In this document: one piece after another, positions 15,381-24,791 of the stretch | How the letters are laid out: each line of letters starts with the position of its first letter | How positions within the stretch are numbered: position 1 is the first letter of the stretch | Assembly: GCF_004339675.1 (NCBI RefSeq) | Contig: NZ_SLVM01000026.1 | Coordinates: forward strand, 1-48,206 | Source of the DNA: Rhodovulum steppense | GTDB taxonomy: Bacteria > Pseudomonadota > Alphaproteobacteria > Rhodobacterales > Rhodobacteraceae | DNA: 48,206 nt | Direction of reading: 5' to 3' | Program-made: the position numbers and the translations under genes | Notes under the pieces: generated by a model | Databases searched by the model: none | The model's input: only the letters and a program-made list of their open reading frames with translations | Told to the model about the DNA's origin: nothing

Positions 15381-16937
15381 TTACGCGGCGCGGGTGCGGC
15401 GGCGCAGACCGGCCAGCAGCAGCAGGCCCGAGCCGAACAGCCAAACGCCCGCGGGCAGCGGCACCGGCGCGAGGTCGTCGCCGCCCAGCCCGCTCGCCTG
15501 CGCGATCACGCGGTAAACGGCGGTGTTGTCGATATATTCACCGGTCTCGTTGTGGCCGGTGAAGGTCACAAGTCCCGGATCGGTGCCGATGATCTGGCTC
15601 AGGAACAGATCGGCGCCCGCGCCATGCGCCCACATCAGCGTGTTCTCGTTGGTGTGGGTGCCATAGTGCCAGCGAACCCCCGGCAGGTTGCCCTGGCCGT
15701 TGTTCTGGATCGGCTCGAACGCGATGGTGTTGGAGTTCGGGCCCATCGGCATGGCGTTGCCGTGGTCGGTCAGCACGATCATCAGGGTTTCTTCCCAGGA
15801 CGACCAGGTGTTCACCCAGTCGACCGCCGCCGCGACCGAGCGGTTGAAATCAACCTGTTCCTCGATGATGCGGGCGGTATGGTTGGCATGGGCCGCCCAG
15901 TCGACCGCACCGCCTTCGATCATCACGAAGAAGCCGTCTTCGTCCTTGCTGAGATGGTTGAGCGCGCCCAGCGTCATGGTTTCCAGCGTGGGCACATTGT
16001 CGTTCTGCGCCACCTCGAAGGCGTTGGCGCCGGCGAAATGACCGCTGCGGTTGTATTGCAGCGTGTCGCCGACCTGGGGCAGTCCGAAAAGCCTGCCGTC
16101 GATCACCAGATCGCCCGAGGCCAGCGCCTCGAACTGCTCTTTCGTCTGGATCAGGGACATCCCCGCGCTGCCATCGTTCAGCGCGTTCCAGACGCTTGCG
16201 GGCGTGTAGCCGCCGCCCGAGCCGGTCTCGTTGGCGAAGGACGGGTTGGCGCGCAGCTGGCCGTTCGAGTCGTAAAGCGGATGGCCGCCGCCCATGATAA
16301 GGTCCAGCGTGCCTTCGAACACCATCTGCTTGGCGATCTCGCCATAGCTGTTGCGGCTGATGTTCTGCGCGCCGAAGGTCGCGGGGGTGGCGTGCGAATA
16401 GGGCACGCTGGACACCACGCCCACGGCCTTGCCGAGTTCTTCCTTGATCTGCTGCGAGATGAAGCCCAGCGGCTGGCCGAAATCGTCGAAATCGACGGCG
16501 TTGTTGTAGGATTTCTCGCCGGTGGCAAGCGCCGTGCCCGCCGCTGCGCTGTCGGTGTAGTCGCGCTTGATGTAGTCGTAACCCGCGAAATGGCTGGTGC
16601 GGCCGCCATAGCTGCCGCTGACCGGGGTGGTGTCCCATGCCTTGTCGGGATCGTAGAACACCTTTTGCTCGCCCGAGTATTGCGGCGTGCTGGCGGTGTT
16701 CAGCGGCGTGGTGATCATGCCCAGCTTGACGTCGAAGCTGTCATAGGCCTGCTGGCCCTTTTCGCCGTATTCCCAGTAGCTTGCCATGTCCCAGGTGCCC
16801 CAGGAGGCGCCGTCGGAGATGAACAGGATCACGTTCTTGGCCGTGTCGAAGGTGGCGGCGGGCGCGGCGATCGGCGTTACGAGCGGAACACAGACCGAAG
16901 CCGCGAGCAGGGCGCGGCGGGAGATTTTGAACGACAT
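15381..16937 (-). CDS. Secreted alkaline phosphatase with VPLPA-CTERM anchor
   Basis: The 518-aa phosphomonoesterase has an alkaline-phosphatase fold: metal ligands in FISDGASW (Asp42), nucleophile Ser130 in YTDSAAAGTALATGEKS, MIEGGAVDWAAHANH and LTDHGNAMP. The N-terminus has SRRALLAA followed by a hydrophobic stretch and APAA, which fits a Tat signal (SRRxLL). The last 27 residues are VPLPAG, a hydrophobic helix and RRRTRAA, a PEP-CTERM-like sorting signal recognised by a dedicated exosortase. It should be exported and processed at the membrane. A gene for the sorting enzyme is not in the window. It is transcribed alone, convergent with the kinase gene. Confidence 0.93.
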   Translation of the reverse strand: MSFKISRRALLAASVCVPLVTPIAAPAATFDTAKNVILFISDGASWGTWDMASYWEYGEKGQQAYDSFDVKLGMITTPLNTASTPQYSGEQKVFYDPDKAWDTTPVSGSYGGRTSHFAGYDYIKRDYTDSAAAGTALATGEKSYNNAVDFDDFGQPLGFISQQIKEELGKAVGVVSSVPYSHATPATFGAQNISRNSYGEIAKQMVFEGTLDLIMGGGHPLYDSNGQLRANPSFANETGSGGGYTPASVWNALNDGSAGMSLIQTKEQFEALASGDLVIDGRLFGLPQVGDTLQYNRSGHFAGANAFEVAQNDNVPTLETMTLGALNHLSKDEDGFFVMIEGGAVDWAAHANHTARIIEEQVDFNRSVAAAVDWVNTWSSWEETLMIVLTDHGNAMPMGPNSNTIAFEPIQNNGQGNLPGVRWHYGTHTNENTLMWAHGAGADLFLSQIIGTDPGLVTFTGHNETGEYIDNTAVYRVIAQASGLGGDDLAPVPLPAGVWLFGSGLLLLAGLRRRTRAA

Positions 16938-17209
16938 TCTGTCCTCGTCGATGCATTTCGATGAATGGGCGGACGGTCAGGCCGAGCAGGACTCGCCCGA
17001 GACGCGAGAGGAAGATCGCCTTGGCGTGTTAAGGTTTATTGGCGTTCGGGTAACGTTTCCGCGACAATCGCGGTGGCCCCTGCGGTCGTGCGTCGCAGCG
17101 AGGATCGGTATCCGGGCCGATCACATCCGGGGCCGCAATAGCCGAACAGAATCAGTATGCTAGGAGAAGTGTCGCCGGGATCGTCGGCCGAAAGTGAAGG
17201 CGGAGGGGA

Positions 17210-17286
17210 TGGTAGGCCCGGAGGGACTCGAACCCCCAACCAAGGCGTTATGAGCGCCCTGCTCTGACCAATTGAGCTACAGGCCC
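17210..17286 (-). tRNA. tRNA with CAT anticodon (elongator Met or Ile2)
   Basis: A 77-nt cloverleaf with encoded CCA: acceptor GGGCCTG against CGGGCCT, D-arm AGCTCAATTGGTCAGAGC, anticodon loop CTCATAA with CAT, and T-arm GGGGGTTCGAGTCCCTC. It lacks initiator features (no three GC pairs below the anticodon). CAT may be read as Met, or as Ile2 after lysidine modification; sequence inspection alone does not settle which. Pair 1-72 is G-U, which is unusual. No element is inserted here. Confidence 0.85.
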
Positions 17287-17399
17287 GACCTGTGGCCCTG
17301 AGTAGCAGACCGGGGCCGCCCGTCAAGGTGGCCGTGAGGCGGCGCGGCGCGACTCGGGGTTAACGGGCTTGTCCGGCAGGGCCGGGACAATCGGAAACG

Positions 17400-17427
17400 C
17401 ATATGATTTCCATATGAATTCCATATG
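17400..17427. promoter_or_regulatory. Three phased CATATG motifs upstream of purM
   Basis: CATATG occurs at 17400-17405, 17411-17416 and 17422-17427, spaced exactly 11 bp, with ATTTC/AATTC between them. Helically phased short palindromes 100 bp before a purine-synthesis gene look like a multi-copy operator or a bent-DNA element. No known regulator with this site comes to mind. Confidence 0.4.
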
Positions 17428-17529
17428 ACCTTTTGCGGAGGGGCGGGCGGTTAACGGGGCGAGCGGCAGGCCCCGTGGACAGGCGGCGGGGGATCGGCTA
17501 ACGCTGCGCCGACCAGATGGAGGGCGTCG

Positions 17530-18576
17530 ATGAGCGAGCGCAAGAATGGCCTGACCTATGCCGCGGCGGGGGTCGATATCGACGCGGGCAATGCGCTGGT
17601 CGAGCGGATCAAGCCCGCCGCCAGACGCACCGCCCGGCCCGGCGTGATGTCGGGGCTGGGCGGGTTCGGCGCGCTGTTCGACCTCAAGGCGGCAGGCTAC
17701 ACCGATCCGGTGCTGGTGGCCGCGACCGACGGGGTGGGCACCAAGCTGCGGATCGCCATCGACACCGGCGAACTGGGCGGCGTGGGGATCGACCTTGTCG
17801 CGATGTGCGTGAACGATCTGGTCTGCCAGGGCGCGGAGCCGCTGTTCTTTCTCGACTATTTCGCGACCGGCAAGCTGTCGGTCGACGAGGCCGCAACCGT
17901 GATCGAGGGCATCGCCGAGGGCTGTGCCCGGGCGGGCTGTGCGCTGATCGGCGGCGAGACAGCGGAAATGCCGGGGATGTATCACGACGGCGATTTCGAC
18001 CTTGCGGGCTTTGCGGTGGGCGCGATGGAGCGGGGCGCCGATCTGCCCGCTGGCGTGGCCGAGGGCGACGTGCTGCTGGGGCTGGCCTCGGACGGGGTGC
18101 ATTCCAACGGCTATTCGCTGGTGCGCAAGGTGGTGGACCTGGCCGGGCTGGGCTGGGACGCGCCCGCGCCCTTTGCCGAGGGGCCGCTGGGGGCGGCGCT
18201 GCTGGTGCCGACGCGGCTTTATGTGCGCCCCGCGCTGGCGGCGATAAGGGCGGGGGGCGTGCATGCGCTGGCCCATATCACCGGGGGCGGGATCACCGAG
18301 AACCTGCCGCGTGTCCTGCCCGAGGGGCTGGGGGCCGAGATCGACCTGTCGTCCTGGGACCTGCCGCCGGTCTTTCGCTGGCTGGTCGGGACGGCCGGGA
18401 TGGATCAGGCGGAACTGCTCAAGACCTTCAATGCCGGGCTGGGCATGGTGCTGGCGGTGGCGCCCGAGCGGGCCGAGGCGCTGGCCGATCTGCTGGCGGC
18501 AGAAGGTGAAACAGTTCACCGGATCGGCCGGGTCGTGCCGGGGCAGGGGGTGGCCTATCGGGGTCGGCTGGTGTGA
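17530..18576 (+). CDS. purM: Phosphoribosylformylglycinamidine cyclo-ligase (AIR synthetase)
   Basis: The 348-aa enzyme closes FGAM to aminoimidazole ribotide with ATP, the fifth step of purine synthesis. It begins with the family start [15 protein letters not shown], then has [23 protein letters not shown] (ATP/Mg site), [41 protein letters not shown] and a C-terminal [14 protein letters not shown]. Length is normal. The ATG at 17530 gives the family N-terminus. The GTG start of purN overlaps its stop by 4 bases, so the two steps are co-translated. Phased CATATG motifs about 100 bp upstream may be regulatory. Confidence 0.97.
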   Translation: MSERKNGLTYAAAGVDIDAGNALVERIKPAARRTARPGVMSGLGGFGALFDLKAAGYTDPVLVAATDGVGTKLRIAIDTGELGGVGIDLVAMCVNDLVCQGAEPLFFLDYFATGKLSVDEAATVIEGIAEGCARAGCALIGGETAEMPGMYHDGDFDLAGFAVGAMERGADLPAGVAEGDVLLGLASDGVHSNGYSLVRKVVDLAGLGWDAPAPFAEGPLGAALLVPTRLYVRPALAAIRAGGVHALAHITGGGITENLPRVLPEGLGAEIDLSSWDLPPVFRWLVGTAGMDQAELLKTFNAGLGMVLAVAPERAEALADLLAAEGETVHRIGRVVPGQGVAYRGRLV

Positions 18577-19163
18577 AGCGGGTCGCGATCCTGATCTCGG
18601 GCGGCGGGTCGAACATGGTCGCGCTGGCCGAGAGCATGGTGGGCGATCATCCGGCGCGGCCCGTTCTGGTGCTGTCCAACGTGCCGGGCGCGGGCGGGCT
18701 GGCACGGGCGCAGGCGATGGGCATTCCGACCGCGGTGGTCGATCACCGCCCCTTCGGCAAGGACCGCGCCGCGTTCGAGACCGCATTGCAGGCCGCGCTT
18801 GAGCGTGCAGACCCCGACATCCTGTGCCTTGCGGGCTTCATGCGGGTGCTGACCGAGGGGTTCGTGACCGCCTGGGCGGGCCGGATGCTGAACATCCATC
18901 CCTCGCTTCTGCCGAAATATCGCGGGCTTGATACCCATGCCCGGGCGATTGCGGCGGGCGACACGCAGGCGGGTTGCAGCGTGCATGAGGTGACCGCGGA
19001 ACTGGATGGCGGGCCGATCCTTGGCCAGGCGCGGGTGCCGATCCTGCAGGGCGACACCGCCGAAACGCTGGCCGCGCGCGTGCTGCCGATGGAGCACCTT
19101 CTGTATCCGGCAGTCCTGCGCCGCTTTGCGGAGGGGGACAAAAGCCCCGTCCTGCTGCCCTGA
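18573..19163 (+). CDS. purN: Phosphoribosylglycinamide formyltransferase
   Basis: The 196-aa enzyme transfers the formyl group of 10-formyl-THF to GAR, the third purine step. Characteristic sequence is seen throughout: [12 protein letters not shown] at the N-terminus (phosphate site), the N-H-D catalytic set in [18 protein letters not shown] and [10 protein letters not shown], and CSVHEVT. It starts at GTG 18573, overlapping the purM stop. Size and motifs are standard, and nothing is missing. No terminator is obvious before rnd, which begins 150 bp downstream. Confidence 0.97.
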   Translation: MKRVAILISGGGSNMVALAESMVGDHPARPVLVLSNVPGAGGLARAQAMGIPTAVVDHRPFGKDRAAFETALQAALERADPDILCLAGFMRVLTEGFVTAWAGRMLNIHPSLLPKYRGLDTHARAIAAGDTQAGCSVHEVTAELDGGPILGQARVPILQGDTAETLAARVLPMEHLLYPAVLRRFAEGDKSPVLLP

Positions 19164-19312
19164 TCGGCCCCGCAATGGCCCGATTCTCGTAGGTTTTCCG
19201 ATCCTTGCGCGGACAGAAAGCACCCTTTCCAAGCCCCCCGGCATTCATTATCAGGGGGGGGGAGTGGTGCCGGAGCAGAGAGACGCATGAACACGGCAGG
19301 ACGCGGGCGCAG

Positions 19313-20476
19313 ATGAAGACAGTGACCACCACCGAGGCGCTGGCCGCCTTTTGCAAGGAGGCCGCGACCCGGCCCTATGTGACGGTCGATACCGAGTTCC
19401 TGCGCGAACGGACCTATTACGCCAAGCTCTGCCTGCTGCAACTGGCGATCCCCGGCCCGGATGGCCCCGAGGGGGCGGCGGTGCTGGTCGATCCGCTGGC
19501 CGAGGGTCTGTCGCTCGACCCGCTTTACGCGCTGTTCCGCAATACCGATGTCGTCAAGGTGTTCCACGCCGCGCGTCAGGACCTGGAGATCTTCTATACC
19601 GAGGGCAAGGTCTTTCCCGAGCCGCTGTTCGATACCCAGGTCGCGGCCATGGTCTGCGGGTTCGGCGAGCAGGTGGGATACGAGACGCTGGTGCGCAAGA
19701 TCGCGCGCGACAATCTCGACAAGACCTCGCGCTTTACCGACTGGTCGCGTCGGCCGCTGTCGGATGCGCAGAAGACCTATGCGCTGGCCGATGTCACGCA
19801 TCTGCGGGTGATCTACGAGCATCTGGCCGCCGAACTGGACCGCACCGGCCGGGCGAAATGGCTGCACGAGGAACTGGGGGTGCTGACCGACCCCGAAACC
19901 TATATCGTGCGCCCCTCGGAGGCGTGGCAGCGGATCAAGACGCGCACCAATTCGGGCAAGTTCCTGGCCGTGGTGCGGGAACTGGCGCGGTTCCGCGAGG
20001 GCTATGCCCAGTCGCGCAACATCCCGCGGACCCGCGTGTTCAAGGACGACGCGCTGCTGGAACTGGCCTCGACCCGGCCGCAGAATATCGAGGAACTGTC
20101 GCGCTCGCGGCTTTTGCTGCGCGAGGCGCGGCGGGGCGAGATCGCGGATGGCATCATCGCCGCCGTGCGCGTCGCCCAGGAGACCGCGCCCGAGGATTAT
20201 CCCAAGGTGCCGGGCACCAATTCGCGGCTTCAGGTGAACCCGGCGCTGGCCGATCTGTTGCGGGTGCTGCTGAAGGCCAAGTCCGAGGAGACGGGCGTGG
20301 CGCAGAAGCTGATCGCGACCTCGTCGGACCTGGACCTGATCGCGGCGGGCGAACGCGACGTGCCCGCGCTGCGGGGCTGGCGGCGCGAGGTGTTCGGCGA
20401 GGACGCGCTGCGGCTGTGCCGGGGCGAGATCGCGCTGACCGCGCGGGGCAGCAATGTGGAAGTTGTCGGGCTCTGA
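19313..20476 (+). CDS. rnd: Ribonuclease D
   Basis: The 387-aa 3'-5' exoribonuclease trims tRNA precursors. The DEDDy exonuclease domain (about 1-190) shows VDTEFLRERTYYAKLCLLQ, FHAARQDLEIFY and a late YALADVTHLRVIY with the conserved Tyr and Asp. An HRDC domain follows (about 205-285: AWQRIKTR...ELARFREGYAQSRNIPRTRVFKDDAL), then a second helical region. An upstream in-frame start at 19205 would add 36 residues of non-homologous sequence. The ATG at 19313 fits the family start (MKTVTTTEALAAFC). It is transcribed in the same direction as purMN but is probably separate. Confidence 0.94.
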   Translation: MKTVTTTEALAAFCKEAATRPYVTVDTEFLRERTYYAKLCLLQLAIPGPDGPEGAAVLVDPLAEGLSLDPLYALFRNTDVVKVFHAARQDLEIFYTEGKVFPEPLFDTQVAAMVCGFGEQVGYETLVRKIARDNLDKTSRFTDWSRRPLSDAQKTYALADVTHLRVIYEHLAAELDRTGRAKWLHEELGVLTDPETYIVRPSEAWQRIKTRTNSGKFLAVVRELARFREGYAQSRNIPRTRVFKDDALLELASTRPQNIEELSRSRLLLREARRGEIADGIIAAVRVAQETAPEDYPKVPGTNSRLQVNPALADLLRVLLKAKSEETGVAQKLIATSSDLDLIAAGERDVPALRGWRREVFGEDALRLCRGEIALTARGSNVEVVGL

Positions 20477-20612
20477 GCGCGGCGGGGACGGGGCGCACTT
20501 CACGTTTGCATGAGATTTCTGCGCTGCGGCGGTTTCCCGGCGCCCATGCCCTTGCCGTGACGGCGGCGGGCATCACCTTTGGGGCAGTATTGGGCGAACA
20601 CGGGAGTCTGCC

Positions 20613-21041
20613 ATGGCCGACAAGAAGAATGACCAGTTGATCGACGACCCCACCCCGCTGTCGAGCCGGTTCAACTGGCCGCTTCTGAGCAGTCGCAAAT
20701 CCGCGGTCAATCTGGCGGGGGTCGGCCCCACGCCGTTCTCGTCGGCGCTGGGCCTGTCCTTGCTGTCCAGCCGGTCGGGCGCGGGGGCGATGGAACTGCG
20801 CACCGGCGATCCGACGCCGTTTTCCAGCCGGTTCAACTGGCCGCTTCTCAGCGAGCGCCGCGGCAATGTCGAGCTGTCGACGGGGGATTCCACGCCGCTG
20901 TCCTCCAAGCTGAACCTTCCGCTGCTGAGCGACCGGGCGACCGTCGCGGGCGGCGAGGTGTCGGGCGGCGGCTCGGGCCTGCCGGATGGTGCGTTCGGGC
21001 GGTTCATCCGGCAGATCATCACGGGCGAGGTCCAGAAATAG
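20613..21041 (+). CDS. Four-repeat protein of unknown function
   Basis: The 142-aa product is built from four copies of a roughly 16-residue core, PTPxSSxxNxPLLSxR, starting near residues 13, 39, 67 and 93 with spacings of 26-28. Copies 1 and 3 (PTPLSSRFNWPLLSSR, PTPFSSRFNWPLLSER) share an identical 23-bp DNA stretch, suggesting duplication. A Gly-rich linker and a short amphipathic tail (FGRFIRQIITGEV) follow. There is no signal peptide or long hydrophobic segment. I know no family for it. The repeats could form a small solenoid or recruit a partner through each PLLSxR. The ATG at 20613 has a GGGAG site. Confidence 0.75.
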   Translation: MADKKNDQLIDDPTPLSSRFNWPLLSSRKSAVNLAGVGPTPFSSALGLSLLSSRSGAGAMELRTGDPTPFSSRFNWPLLSERRGNVELSTGDSTPLSSKLNLPLLSDRATVAGGEVSGGGSGLPDGAFGRFIRQIITGEVQK

Positions 21042-21130
21042 GCCGCACCCGGTCCGGACCGGGATGTGAAGATGGCCCGTCGGCTTCGGTCGGCGGGCTT
21101 TGCACTTGAAGCGGTGGCGGCTGCGGCCAT

Positions 21131-21598
21131 ATGGTTCGGATAGCGGGGGCGGTCATTCCGCCGCCCCGCCTTTTCGGGCGATCCGGCTTGGACCATTCCC
21201 GCATTCTGGGCATTGCTTCGGAAGAACCGGCTGCGGCGCATCGCGCGGCGGCCGTGACGCGTTTGCGCGGCTGGTTCGGTGCCGCTGTCGCGGTGCTTCT
21301 GGCGGTGAGTCTCGTTCTTGCGACGGGCGTGCGGCCGGGCGAGCGGGGCGGGGTGGCGGTGTTTCAGGCCGCGGCCCTGTCTGTCGCCCCGGCCCTTGCG
21401 GACCTGTCCGGGCGTGGGGTCGCCGGAGATGCCGGGCTTGCCACCGCCGGGGATGTGCCGCCGGGACTGACCCCGGGGGCCGCGACCTGCGGGGTCACCG
21501 GAGGCCGCGCAATCGCGGCGGTGACGGTCGCGGGGTATCTGCGGGGGGCGCGTGACGGGGCCAACGGGGCGCGTGCGCCGCCGGGCGTTCGGGGCTGA
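21131..21598 (+). CDS. Possible membrane-anchored hypothetical protein
   Basis: The 155-aa frame has high third-position GC as expected for this genome, and one membrane helix at about 48-66 (FGAAVAVLLAVSLVLATGV). The rest is Ala/Gly-rich low complexity, with a single TCGVTGG segment near the end. No ribosome site is evident at the ATG at 21131, and internal starts are possible. I recognise no family. It may be a real species-specific gene or a chance frame. Its only support is composition and co-orientation with the zinc-ribbon gene after it. Confidence 0.35.
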   Translation: MVRIAGAVIPPPRLFGRSGLDHSRILGIASEEPAAAHRAAAVTRLRGWFGAAVAVLLAVSLVLATGVRPGERGGVAVFQAAALSVAPALADLSGRGVAGDAGLATAGDVPPGLTPGAATCGVTGGRAIAAVTVAGYLRGARDGANGARAPPGVRG

Positions 21599-21659
21599 GT
21601 TTAGTCACCCGATCGACCCTGCCGCGCCACAGGCTGCGGCCCCTTTCACAGGACTGACC

Positions 21660-22031
21660 ATGACAACGACTTTTCCGGCTCTGACGAGCCTGTTTGCGGC
21701 TGCGGGCGCGCTGGCCCTCGTGGGCCGTGCGGCGTGGCGCTGGCGCGGGACGCGCGATGTCGCCCTTCCCGCGGCGCATGCCTCCTCCCCGCCGATGCCG
21801 CGGGAACTGCCGGTTGCCCCGGCCCCCGCCCGCCGCCACCGGGCGGAACTGCCCGACACGACCTGCGACGCCTGCGGGACCATGATTCCGGGTGGCGAAA
21901 GGATCTGTCCGATCTGCGCGCGCAAGCAGGCGGCCGCGAAGGGCGCGGGCTGGACCACGCTGTGGCACTGGCTGTTCACCATCGCGGTGCTGACGGTGCT
22001 GTATGGCGGGGCCTATCTGCTGGCGCCGTGA
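21660..22031 (+). CDS. Zinc-ribbon membrane protein
   Basis: The 123-aa product has an N-terminal hydrophobic helix (LTSLFAAAGALALVG), a Pro/Ala linker, a zinc ribbon with paired CxxC (CDACGTMIPGGERICPIC, about residues 70-87) and a C-terminal membrane helix (WHWLFTIAVLTVLYGGAYLL). The arrangement places the zinc knuckle between two membrane anchors. The ATG at 21660 is chosen because the earlier in-frame start at 21552 overlaps the previous frame and adds sequence without features. Family and function are unknown. Similar short zinc-ribbon membrane proteins are common hypotheticals in Rhodobacterales. Confidence 0.65.
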   Translation: MTTTFPALTSLFAAAGALALVGRAAWRWRGTRDVALPAAHASSPPMPRELPVAPAPARRHRAELPDTTCDACGTMIPGGERICPICARKQAAAKGAGWTTLWHWLFTIAVLTVLYGGAYLLAP

Positions 22032-22050
22032 GCGGGACGCGGCGCGCGGA

Positions 22051-22518
22051 TCAGCGGCTGACGCGCTGCTGGTTCTGCGCGCCGCGCACCACGATGGCGC
22101 GCACGCCGTCGAGATCCTGATCGGTCAGGAAGGTGCCCGCGGTCAGTTCGCGCGAGGGTTCGGTGCCGACGCGGGTGGCCCGGTCGGGCGGCGCGAGGCG
22201 GAAATCGAAGACCAGGACGCCGGTCTCGCCGGGCGTGGCGGGGTCGCGCACCAGTTCGGCGTCCCAGAACCCCTGCCGCGAGGGCCGGCCCGTCGCCTGC
22301 ACGATGGCGCCGCCGGGCGCGCGATCGACGCCCATCTCGACCACCAGATCGACCAGCGGGCGCGGATCGGCCATCTGGCGGCTGACCGGACCGGTGGTGC
22401 TGCCTTCCTCGGTGGCGCCGCCGAACCAGTTGAACGGGTTGAGGCGCGACTCGCTCACGGTGGAGCAGCCGCCAAGGATCAGCGCGGTCGACAGGATGAC
22501 CATGAAACGTGCGCGCAT
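22051..22518 (-). CDS. Putative lipoprotein
   Basis: The 155-aa protein has a lipoprotein signal: MRARFMVILSTALILGGC, with the lipobox LGGC and lipid-bearing cysteine at residue 18. The mature part begins with a polar NPFNWFGG segment and includes one probable beta-rich domain (GGAIVQATGRPSRQGFWDAEL, VLVFDFRLAPP). An upstream start at 22545 would place nine residues before the signal and is rejected. It is likely attached to the inner or outer membrane. It is divergent from sufE. No function can be assigned. Confidence 0.8.
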   Translation of the reverse strand: MRARFMVILSTALILGGCSTVSESRLNPFNWFGGATEEGSTTGPVSRQMADPRPLVDLVVEMGVDRAPGGAIVQATGRPSRQGFWDAELVRDPATPGETGVLVFDFRLAPPDRATRVGTEPSRELTAGTFLTDQDLDGVRAIVVRGAQNQQRVSR

Positions 22519-22651
22519 GCGTCCCCCAGGGTTGTCTCTGCCCACGGGTTAGCCGAAAGCCGGGCGGTTGAAAAGCCGCGACAGGCGCTGCGCTGGACCT
22601 TTCGCGCTGCCGGTCCTAAGTGGGAGGGGCAATGGCAAGGAGGCCCGGGTG

Positions 22652-23083
22652 GTGGCAAGCGCGGCATTCGAGGAGATCGTCGAGACCTTCGAGTTCCTGG
22701 AGGACTGGGAGGACCGGTATCGCCATGTGATCGAACTGGGCCGCGCGATGGACCCGCTGGAGGATGCCTTCAAGGTGCCCGCGACCAAGGTGGACGGCTG
22801 CGCCAGCCAGGTCTGGCTGATGCCCGAGATCGAGGGGCAGGGCGCGGGCGCGGTCTACCGTTTCAGGGGCGACAGCGACGCGATGATCGTGCGCGGGCTG
22901 ATCGCGGTGCTGCGGGCGCTGTATGACGGGCGGACGGTGGCCGAGGTTCTGGCCACCGATGCGGGCGCGCAGATGGCCCGGCTGGGTCTGGACGAGCATC
23001 TGTCCTCGCAACGCTCGAACGGGCTGCGCGCGATGGTGGAGCGCATCCGCAGCCAGGCCGCTTGCGTCGCCGAGGGCGTCTGA
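22652..23083 (+). CDS. sufE: SufE cysteine desulfuration protein
   Basis: The 143-aa protein accepts sulfur from the cysteine desulfurase SufS on a conserved cysteine and passes it to Fe-S assembly. Family features are the start FEEIVETFEFLEDWEDRYRH, the active Cys50 in KVDGCASQVW, and GLIAVLRALYDGRTVAEVLATD. Length agrees with SufE. No ATG lies near the family start. GTG 22652 sits 8 bp after AAGGAGG and is chosen over the adjoining GTG 22649 and an upstream ATG at 22568. It stands alone, away from other suf genes. Confidence 0.93.
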   Translation: MASAAFEEIVETFEFLEDWEDRYRHVIELGRAMDPLEDAFKVPATKVDGCASQVWLMPEIEGQGAGAVYRFRGDSDAMIVRGLIAVLRALYDGRTVAEVLATDAGAQMARLGLDEHLSSQRSNGLRAMVERIRSQAACVAEGV

Positions 23084-23101
23084 CGCGGCTGTCGCCCGGG
23101 T

Positions 23102-23734
23102 TCAGGCGCGCGGCGCGAGGAACCGCGCCAGATCGCCATAGCCCGTGACCCGCCGTTCATGGGCCAGCCCCAGCCGCGCGGCGCAGGCGCGCGCGGCCGC
23201 GTCCAGCGCGGGTTCGTCGGTCTGGGCAAGATGGATCAGCCGGTCGTAATTGCCGAAATAGCTGGCCACCAGCTCCGGGTGGCGGTCGAGGCCGAGCGGG
23301 CGCCAGACGAAGGCGTCGAACTGGCGGGCGAGGAAATCGGTCAGGTAGAAGGCGGTCGGTTCGGCCCGCGCGGCGAAGGCGTCGAGCCCGTCGAAGAAGG
23401 CGTAGCAATGCGGCCCCGCGATCATCTCGACGCCCAGTTCGGCGCAGAGCCGCGCCAGCCCGCCGCCGGTGCCGCAATCGGCATAGGCCACGAGGATCGT
23501 GGCATAATCGGCGCGATGCTGCGCCACGGCGGCGCGGATGCCCGGTTCGATCCGCTCGGGGTGGTTGTGCCAGATCGCGGGCAGGCAGGCGAGGTCGAGA
23601 TGGTCCCAGCCATTGGCCCGCTTCAGCGCAAGGATCTCGTGGGCCAGCGCGCCGCAGGCGATCACCAGCACCCGGCCCTTGCCCGACGGCGCAAGCCCGG
23701 TCTCGGTCAGCGCATGGTCGCCGGGCGGGATCAT
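23102..23734 (-). CDS. DUF1638 protein
   Basis: This 210-aa cytosolic protein belongs to DUF1638. It has VLVIACGALAHEILAL near the start, CLPAIWHNHPERI, the glycine-rich YADCGTGGGL, and MIAGPHCYAFFDG, with several conserved Cys and His that could bind metal. In Rhodobacterales and methylotrophs this family is found beside corrinoid methyl-transfer proteins, as here. It is last in a three-gene minus-strand run (corrinoid protein, small membrane protein, DUF1638). Its ATG overlaps the stop of the 52-aa gene. A role in corrinoid methyl transfer or its reactivation is inferred from position only. Confidence 0.8.
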   Translation of the reverse strand: MIPPGDHALTETGLAPSGKGRVLVIACGALAHEILALKRANGWDHLDLACLPAIWHNHPERIEPGIRAAVAQHRADYATILVAYADCGTGGGLARLCAELGVEMIAGPHCYAFFDGLDAFAARAEPTAFYLTDFLARQFDAFVWRPLGLDRHPELVASYFGNYDRLIHLAQTDEPALDAAARACAARLGLAHERRVTGYGDLARFLAPRA

Positions 23735-23889
23735 TTCCGCCGCAGCAAGCGCAGCGCCAGCGCCGCCACCAGCGCCAGCGGGATCAGCACCGCCATGCCG
23801 TGGCCAGGCAGGGCGGTCACCAGCGCGACGGTCAGCGCGGCGGCGGCGATCACGCCGGCCAGGATCAGGGCGAAGATGCGGAACGGCAT
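23731..23889 (-). CDS. 52-aa membrane protein
   Basis: This short gene lies between the corrinoid protein and DUF1638 genes. Its product starts MPFRIFALILAGVIAAAA and ends ALALRLLRRK, with two hydrophobic helices separated by PGHG and a basic end, giving a hairpin in the membrane. A good ribosome site (GAGGGGAG) precedes the ATG at 23889. The TGA overlaps the next ATG (ATGA). The translational coupling and consistent codon use argue that it is real. No family is known to me. Confidence 0.65.
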   Translation of the reverse strand: MPFRIFALILAGVIAAAALTVALVTALPGHGMAVLIPLALVAALALRLLRRK

Positions 23890-23949
23890 GGGCACTCCCC
23901 TCGGGTCATGGGGCCGATGTGGGGCCCCGACCCCGGCGCCCGCAAGGGG

Positions 23950-24654
<705 letters not shown>

Positions 24655-24791
24655 TCGCGTCACTCCGGTTCCCCGGGTCCGCCGGGCAAGGCGGACCCTT
24701 CGCGCGATCTATCGGCATTTCCGGCCGTCCGACTTGGCCGGTTGCGACATCGTCCGCACAACGCGCGACGTTTTCGCATGCGCCGGCCGGG

